Origin: Sphagnum magellanicum
Taxonomy: Eukaryota > Streptophyta > Sphagnopsida > Sphagnales > Sphagnaceae
Length of the DNA stretch: 64,000 nt
Direction of reading: 5' to 3'
NCBI GenBank assembly: GCA_021904315.1
Contig: CM038914.1
Location: forward strand, 23,175,065-23,239,064
Below the pieces are notes generated by a model that searched no databases, was not told where the DNA came from, and saw only the letters and a list, made by a program, of their open reading frames with translations. Below, one piece after another: positions 57,001 to 64,000 of this stretch (position 1 is the stretch's first letter; every line of letters begins with the position of its first letter). The position numbers and the translations under genes are program-made.

Positions 57001-58560
57001 GATAAATTTCATGTCTTGAAGGACAAGCCACCCCCAATTCCTAAAGCCTAATTGTTAGGTGATAAAGTGTACAATCCTTGCTCTCAAGGACATTTCTCCT
57101 TTGGTATCTCATATTAACACACATATATCAATACATTATAATGTAACATCTTCATGTTTAACCCTAATTAACATCCTAATTGAACCAATTAAAACTATCC
57201 CACTTAGTTCAAATTGGAATTGCTTTACATATGGCCCTCTTGATATTCCATAACCATGGTTATCATAGTAAACAAGTGTGGCCTATGTCATAAAGCACAC
57301 CTAAATATTAACCTAAATATTACTCAAAATTGAATATCTTTGGCATCTTAGGTCTAAAAATTAGAGAGTCATCTTTGTCAAAAAAAAAATTTTAAAAATC
57401 ATACTCATTGAGGGTTTTTGCAACAATACCAAGGGCACACCCCCCAAATTTTCTCACAATTTTTAGGTTAGATTTTTCTTGAAATTAAAATGCAAAAATT
57501 ACTCAATATTCAACAACTCTTGCACTGAAATACCCTCCATAGTTATTAAGGCGGTTCTTTGGATTCGTAACCATGGTCCTCAAAATATTTGAAAACCTTG
57601 GTTCTAATAAATAAATAACCACAATTCTCAAAAACTTTGTTCTAAACCTTAAACCACCAATAAAATTGCCCATTCTTCATCGGCTTTTTTTTTGAAAACC
57701 ATGAGTTATTTAAAGAGTATTGAAATAACCATGATTGGGAGTTCATTGATTCCGTGTTTTTTTTTCCCACAAAAATGGGAACTTATGGTTTAAAATATAT
57801 AAAAAGCCCAAAACCACCACTTCTTTGGGAATTCAAATAATTGCACAACATTGGTCTATACATTACAAAACCAACTTGATGTCTCCCCCCTCCCCTCCCC
57901 AATCCCCATTGAGGGCTTCTTGATTGTACCAAGAGCACAATGGCCGACACCATGGTTTGGGAGATGTGAACATGACAACAAACAAACAAACAACCGACCT
58001 TCCTTAATATGACCTTAACCCAAGCCTTGAGTTAAGTCGAGTTAAGTTAAGTTGGGTCTTCAGTTAGTTGCATTTACCACTTTGGTGGCGTAATTTTTTT
58101 ATAAAAAAAGAGCTGCCCGGACTCTTAAAATTTACCTTTTCAAAAAAGGGCTTTGTGCGACGGTGGGGTAGGTATGAGTGAAAAAGGTGAAAAGTCGACG
58201 TGTAGGTAAAAAGTAAAAAAGGGAGATTTTAAATTATGGCATACCCTATTATCTGCTGCAAGTCTGGAAAGTGCGATCCACATCTGACATGACACGTGTG
58301 ACTGTCCACGTGGGTGGATCCCGCCAGATGAGGACAAGATCTCGGTCTCTTCGTGGCCCCCAGTGAAAGGCAAAGTGGTCGCAGACCCGCCTTATCTCCG
58401 GGTGGCACCAAAGTGGGCTTTTTTCGGGTGTGGTACAGTCTTCTCGGACTCCCCAGGGTTTATTAAGTGGTACCCCGTACTGCCCTCCTACCTGCCCGCC
58501 CGTTCACGCGTTCGCTTTTGTAAAGCGTACCTTACAGTTGTTGTTGTTGCCTGCTTTGCT
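50549..58560. other. AT-rich gene-free stretch
   Basis: Eight kilobases without a supported gene. TA microsatellites occur at about 51058-51090 and 52125-52138. Loose recurrences of CCCTAAGCCAA-like words lie at 55640-55800 and 56870-56985. Composition turns GC-richer after about 58,000. Confidence 0.6.
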
Positions 58561-58578
58561 TTGCTTGCTGCTCATTGA

Positions 58579-58638
58579 TGACTCACTGCCGGCTAGTGTC
58601 GAAGCTGCGTTGATGAGTCAGTGTAACGGATGACGTAA
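58579..58638. promoter_or_regulatory. Cluster of bZIP-type sites
   Basis: TGACTCA (58579), TGAGTCA (58614) and TGACGTAA (58631) fall within 60 bp. The first two sit in a repeated context, TTGATGASTCASTG. Such words are GCN4/AP-1-like and TGACG sites bound by plant bZIP factors. They lie 150 bp before a possible first exon and 2.1 kb before the CDF start codon. Confidence 0.4.
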
Positions 58639-58790
58639 AAATCCCAACAATCATGCCACAAACCCAAAAAGCAAATACTCCAGAAATTTCTGCACAGAAA
58701 GTTCAAGTACAACTTCTTCGGCTTCGCCAGTTTGAAGAAGAAGAAAGAGGAACAAGAAGGGGCGAGGCGGTTAAGCGTTTTGCTTATTAA

Positions 58791-58911
58791 ATGGGTTTTC
58801 TCATTGCCGTCAGAGCTGCCGCAGCATTGCAGCTACTTACTACTGCTTCCCCCTCCACACTCCCTCTTCCTCTTCTTCGTCAATCAATGCCCTTTTCGTC
58901 AATGCCGCAGT
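58791..58911 (+). CDS. Possible orphan first exon with organelle-targeting-like peptide
   Basis: An ATG at 58791 opens a 40-residue peptide (MGFLIAVRAAAALQLLTTAS, then leucine/proline/serine and arginine) lacking acidic residues, like a mitochondrial or plastid presequence. It reaches a strong donor consensus, TTG|GTGAGT. No following exon was recognised before the CDF gene, so this may be a leader exon, a relic or chance. Confidence 0.2.
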
Positions 58912-58919
58912 TGGTGAGT

Positions 58920-60771
58920 AACTCAGTGTTGTTTTACTCTTCTTTTTGCTTCTTGATCTTTTCTCTTCCTCTTCTTCGCCATTTCCGTGATCTCGTAATC
59001 AAATGGCGAGCTGACAAGCGGGTCCCCGAAAATCTCCGCTTCACTGTTGTGGATGTGAGCAAAGAATACGAAGACGCTGCACCAAAGCCGGAGAACCACA
59101 TAAAAGATACGGGTCACGTGCCACCGGGTCACACCCGGCGACTGGTTACCCGGTTCCGGGCCCGCCCCGAATCCCCACTTTAATAATTTTTATAAAAAAA
59201 ACTATTATTGCACGGCCATGTTCAGACGTAATTTCTCGTTTCCGCCTAATTCGTCACCTACTTTCACCCAATTGGTGGGTTTTGGACCCCCCCTTTTGGC
59301 CTCTCGCCTCTCAGGTTGGCCGTACTTCAAGTTGTTCAAAAAAGGCCCGAAAAAAGTAGGGGAATGGTAAAAGTAAGTTTTTACCATTCACCCCAGGCCC
59401 CCCCCCCCCTTACCTACCTCTTCACTTTCCCTGTCTTTTCGTACCTGCCATTTTCAACTAAGGTAAAAGTTAGGTGAGGTTTTACTATATTGTATTTTTA
59501 AATTATTACTGTTATTATTTCGTGACCAAAAAAGGAGGCGACCAAAAAGTGCACGTCCCCTTTTTCCAGGTCCCAAAGTCCATGGGCCTACCCGACCCCA
59601 AACCAAAAAAAAAAAAGAAAAAAGAAAAAAAGAATTGCAGACATGGCGGTAATCAACCACGTGTTCTGATCTGGATCGTACAGTGACGTCCCTAATCGAC
59701 CGATTCTCGCGAAACCGACTCCGGAATCCAGGTGCCAAAAGCGTTTGTTTGCCTGGCTATTGTTATCACTTTTTAGTCCTTTCGCCGTCGCGTGCATTGG
59801 TCGGAGTTTAGCCACGGCTGGTCTTCACGTGGGGCTTGTCCACGCGTCGGTGAATCACACGTTAATAGACGTCCTTTGCCAGGTCTCGTGTGTATTTGGG
59901 ACTTGCTTGCGTGGCGGTTTTATTTATTTTGACTTCTGCTTTATGATGCGTGGGAAAAGGGTTTCAGTCGTCTCTCTCCTCTCGCCTCGCCCCGTTCGCT
60001 TTTTCCCTTTCTTCTTCGCACACACGCTTTTGGTGTTGTTGGCAGAAGAAGGACGAGAGCGTTGCAATTGTCGCTGGAGTTTGTTTTTTTGGCTTCCTCC
60101 CCAGTAATAGCGCCTTTCCGTGTATTGTTTGTTTCCGAGAGGGATGGAATTCGGTTGCTCGCATGATGCTTGAGGAGTTTTTCTGTTTTTGTTTTCCTTT
60201 TTGAAGTTTGCAATTGCCTCGATTCGTTTTTCTTCTGTGCGGCGTCTCCTCCTCTGGATGCTTTTATTTTTTCCCTTTGTTTTTGAAATGCCTTTGTATC
60301 GGTGAACAATAAACATACAAACAAACATACAAACATCGACAGCGATATACAACAATACGAGCATTGACATCGAATCTGCTGGAAGTGAGAACTGCAGTTC
60401 ATGTGCTGGGAAGAGGCCGGGAAGTATCGGAAGTAGCGGAATCTTCGGGCACCTCATTGCTTTCTGTTTCCTTTTTCTTCAAGCTTTTTGTTGCTAGGCT
60501 CTTCTTCCTTAGGTTCGGCCTTTCTTTCTTTCACGGGTGTACTGAAGAGGGATGTATCTTTCGTCGGTTCATTAGGTTTGTTGCGAGGTTATTGCATCGG
60601 TCGCTCTTTTGTTTTTTGTACCAAAGCAATCTTGAGCTTAGCGATCGCGGCGGTTTTCTTTTATATATTTTTCCCCCCCTTCCCTGTTTGTAAAATCGAT
60701 TCCCGGTTTTCGAGGATTCAGAGAGTCTTGATGTGCGCGGCGCTTGCCTTCTCAAGCACTTTTCCACTTAG
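58920..60771. other. GC-richer region upstream of CDF
   Basis: Pyrimidine-rich stretches and a run of ACAAACAT-like words (about 60308-60336). It probably includes the CDF promoter and a leader with small upstream open frames. The open frames on both strands here overlap each other and match no family. Confidence 0.4.
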
Positions 60772-63666
60772 ATGTCGAAGCTTAGAAAGTGGCTAATGAA
60801 GGAGGAAAGAGTAGGCAGTCCTATCAGTAGTGTAGACCCCGCCATCAAGCTTTTCGGTAGAACCATTGCGGTTACTGGAGGCAGCACCGATGCGGAGAAC
60901 GGCGAGGTGATCTCGGACAGTCCCAGCCCTCGGCAGAAAGCCCCCCTCCCTTGCAGTCAGGTCGGTTCTCTATTCCTTTTCCCCTCCTCCTCCGCCTCCC
61001 CTTTCCACTACCTATGGCTTCCTTCTGCATGGTCCACTGTTGTTTACAGAAACAAGATGCGGAATACACATACCCAGTAATGTGCATACCCAGAAAAAAT
61101 GATTTTTTTCTGCATGATAGGACACGTTTGGAAGCATCTGAAATGCATTTCTAAGGTCCTTGCTATGTAGGACTTCATCTCTACATGTTCCAAATCCACC
61201 ATTGCATAAGATTTCTTCTCTTATTGTCAATATGCATGCCTCTTTTTTTCTTCATATGTTCAAGCGGATCAAATTGTTCACTAATTTCTTCAGCAATTTT
61301 TTAGTCTTAAGATCAACTGGGTGTAGCTACCAGATGCCAATGATACAAACACCATGTCACGAGGTGTAGCTGTTGATGGATGTTGTATTGGTTATGCATC
61401 TAGCAACATATGTTTTTCTATGTCAAGGAGTTATGGAATGCCAACTAAGGTCTGGATGTCTAGAACTCAGAAGAGAGGGAATGGATCTTACATGAGATTC
61501 TGTCTGTTTTGTGCTTTACTTGTGCAGGAAACAAGTGATGCAATAAAGGCATGGGATGCAGAGGAGGAGGCAGGGGATGCCAAGGAGACAGGAGAAGAAA
61601 TGGTGCCACAAACAGAGGATAATAGTACATCATGTGGAACAGGAACAGCAGATGGGCATGGGAGCTCATTAGGTAGCAATAATAGACCTGCAGAGGCAGA
61701 GGAGGAGAAGTCAATGAAGTCTGGCAAACGGGACAGCGACTCAACTGTGACAGGAGCCACAGGGACTGAAACTGTAGCTGTTGGAGCTGAGGTGAGTGAA
61801 GGGAGAAGCATGGAACACAAGAAGGAAGAGGAAGAAGGTGGCCAAGAAATTGGGTCCCAAGGGAAAACTTTAAAGAAGCCAGATAAACCAGCCCCGTGCC
61901 CTCGCTGTGAGAGTCTGGATACAAAGTTTTGCTACTACAACAACTACAACATAAATCAGCCTCGCCACTTTTGCAAAAGCTGCCAGAGGTACTGGACGGC
62001 TGGAGGCACACTACGGAATGTTCCTGTTGGAGCAGGTCGGAGGAAGAACAAACATGTAGGATTACAGGCTCGTCATGGGGCAGTGGCTGATGGGTCAGTT
62101 ATGTCCATGGTGCGACCTGATTCTCGAGAGACCGCACAGCAGCTATTGCCACCCCCTGGGTCGAAAATATCCCCTTCAAAGCATCCTCAGATCCCTGGTC
62201 AATGTCCTACTCTCCCAGCTCTGAATGCTAGTTCTGGTGGTAGCACTATCACATCATTCTGTCAAGACAGTGGTCTTTCTGATGGTGCAGCCTTTTCAAG
62301 GCATGTAACAGGGACAATTCCTCCACAGCCATATCCCTGCAGCAATCCTTATGTTGCTTCAGGTCAGTGTCATGCAAACCAATGAAACCCTTAACACCAC
62401 ATGTTATTTGAGGATGGTGTTGTTTGTCGATGTTCACCTTAGCAGTATGACCAACTGTTCCTTATTTGCAAGCCAAGATGTTGACTTGTGTGTCTTATCT
62501 GACTTTAGGACACTAGAATCTTAGAATGACTGGTTCAGGTCTTGTTTTGACTTTGATTCACTTCCTGAAGTTCAGATCTGTTGATGTTCTGATGTTATCT
62601 TGTCTTTCACCAAGTCCACTATTTCAGTGACTAGTTGTTTGAGTCTGAAACCTTGGTTCCTAATGATCTTCCTTTTTCCACTTACTACTGCTGAAGACTA
62701 AACAGTTCCTTCCTTTGTTTAGGTGCAGGTGGTGAGATCAACCTCATGGGAGGCTTTCAAGTGTCAAGTAAATCCTGCTCAAATCCAGCAGCAAATGGAT
62801 CTCAAAATGGTGTAAGTGCTATTGGTGAGGTACCTTCTGAAGTGGAGAAGAAGGAAGTTGTGGATGAGTGTGCCAGTTCGCTATCAGAGCCAGTTTCAAC
62901 TGCCACTCAAGAAGCTTCAGCTAACAATGGCCCCATGCCATTGCATCCTAATCTCCAACCTGAAGTTGGAGGTTTATACAGGCCGATGTCAATGAGCGAT
63001 GCTGGTGTTTTGGCTGCTGGTGGCACAGGACCTCCCTTTGGCTTCTACAATGGGGCTTGGCCTTATGGATTTAATGTTGGGTGGAGTGGGGCAGTGCCAG
63101 CTGTAAGCCCTGGGGTTGTTGGATCTGGCCAACTACTACCAGGGAATGGAATGGCAACCTGGAATCCACCTCCAAGTGGGGTCTGGCCTGGAGCTGGTGT
63201 TCTTCCATGGGGATCTCCTGTACCAGGGATGCCTGGCTCTCCTTGGGTTGTCCCTCCTGGATGGGGAGGAGGGTGGACTGTGCCCTTGCCTTGGGCTACA
63301 GCTGCTGCTGCTGCTGCTGCTGCCGCCCAGGCTGCTGCCTCGACAGCAGCCTCGACAGCAAGTGGCAGTGCCCCACCAAGCAGTAAATTGCCTGGTAGTA
63401 CAACGCCTGCATTGGGTAAGCACCTGAGAGAACGGCCTGAAGGTAGGAGAGTTGATGGGGCTCTGTGGGCCCCAAAAACTTTGAGGATAGATGATCCCAA
63501 AGAAGCAGCGCGAAGCTCTGTGTGGAATGCTCTTGGTATGCCCAGCCCACCAGAATCTGTTCTCTCTGGGAGTATGTTCAAAGCATTCCAACCAAAAACA
63601 GAGACAAATCTGAGGACGGAGAGTCAGCAGCAACGAGTGAAGCAAAGCACTGGCCAGCAAACTTAG
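60772..63666 (+). CDS. CDF: Dof-type transcription factor, CYCLING DOF FACTOR family
   Basis: Three exons (60772-60960, 61528-62362, 62723-63666) close in frame to 655 aa. Residues 22-29 are DPAIKLFG, the N-terminal mark of CDF proteins. The Dof zinc finger spans 187-240: [43 protein letters not shown], with cysteines 187, 190, 212 and 215 (C-x2-C-x21-C-x2-C). It binds AAAG-type DNA in the nucleus. The C-terminal CDF motifs are present: [32 protein letters not shown] and SVWNALG, ending [10 protein letters not shown], the region used for FKF1/GIGANTEA contact in Arabidopsis. The middle is acidic and serine/threonine-rich, and an alanine run (~535-560) comes from GCT repeats. It is longer than Arabidopsis CDF1-3. 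The family links the circadian clock to flowering and stress in seed plants; its role here is inferred. Confidence 0.95.
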
Positions 63667-64000
63667 CCAAGACCTTAGGACCGCACTAGAAGAGTTTTCT
63701 ACGGATGTTTTAGTGTATGGTTTCTTGCAGTTACCTTTCTTTACCATTTCATATTAGTGTGAGCAGAGGCACTACATATCCCATTCTGAGTGGTAGGCAT
63801 ACCTGCTCTGAGGTGCATATCCTGTTTTTCCCTTCTGCAGTTTTCAGTTGCATTAACCTATTACGGTTTGATTCACCACTACTGCTTTGTTGATGATGTC
63901 CTGAGCTTATCAATGTAGGCTATAAAACAGGGTTTCTTAAAGTAGGTTTGCACATCACTTGTATCACACACACACACACTCTTCTCTCTTACTGGGTGAG
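63667..64000 (+). other. CDF 3' UTR and downstream
   Basis: Follows the CDF stop. A short (CA)n run lies at 63966-63979. Nothing else seen before the window ends. Confidence 0.5.

Noticed and set aside
59924-60457. Overlapping minus-strand frames rich in Lys/Arg/Glu
   Set aside because: Mirror of pyrimidine-rich DNA upstream of CDF; several frames are open at once, which is a composition effect.
61354-61527. In-frame extension upstream of CDF exon 2
   Set aside because: It is intron sequence; the TGTGCAG acceptor at 61527 and the CDF N-terminal motif in exon 1 support splicing.

Overview
This is nuclear DNA of a land plant. Spliced genes with short GT-AG introns, a chloroplast-targeted threonine synthase, a CYCLING DOF FACTOR and teloboxes all show this. 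The remains of an alpha/beta-hydrolase-NB-ARC-LRR immune receptor, a class first described in the liverwort Marchantia and known to me only outside seed plants, point to a bryophyte or another seed-free plant. I cannot name the species. Gene density is low (about one intact gene per 11-12 kb), and the spaces are AT-rich and full of tandem and inverted repeats.

Layout. 1-129: tail of an unrecognised gene, followed by a 39-bp-arm hairpin (241-345). About 1230-4345: broken hydrolase-NLR. 4350-8760: AT-rich, with a possible LTR fossil. 8769-13442: RNA helicase RH5 (13 exons) behind four teloboxes. 14570-16497 (minus): replication-fork protein TIPIN (5 exons), tail to tail with RH5, with an E2F-like site upstream. 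16904-17650: a degenerate ~104-bp array of paired inverted CCGTC-type motifs. 17707-25159: a hAT-like element with 19-bp terminal inverted repeats, split by a 6.5-kb Helitron (18240-24728, minus) that carries a decayed Rep/helicase and fragments resembling RanBP2-type zinc fingers. 25160-34150: AT-rich, with a 99-bp foldback and decayed coding remnants. 34831-37893: threonine synthase (2 exons). 39457-43117: cytosolic malate dehydrogenase (7 exons, one apparent GC-AG intron). 43118-60771: about 17 kb with no convincing gene, several minisatellites and foldbacks, and GC-richer islands after 58,000. 60772-63666: a CDF-type Dof transcription factor (3 exons).

The intact genes do not form a pathway. 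RH5 (ribosome biogenesis) and TIPIN (DNA replication) are both growth-linked and carry matching promoter motifs (teloboxes, E2F-like site). Threonine synthase and MDH are housekeeping metabolic genes. CDF is a clock-linked regulator. Exon boundaries were read by eye from splice consensus, reading phase and protein conservation; all five intact gene models close in frame.
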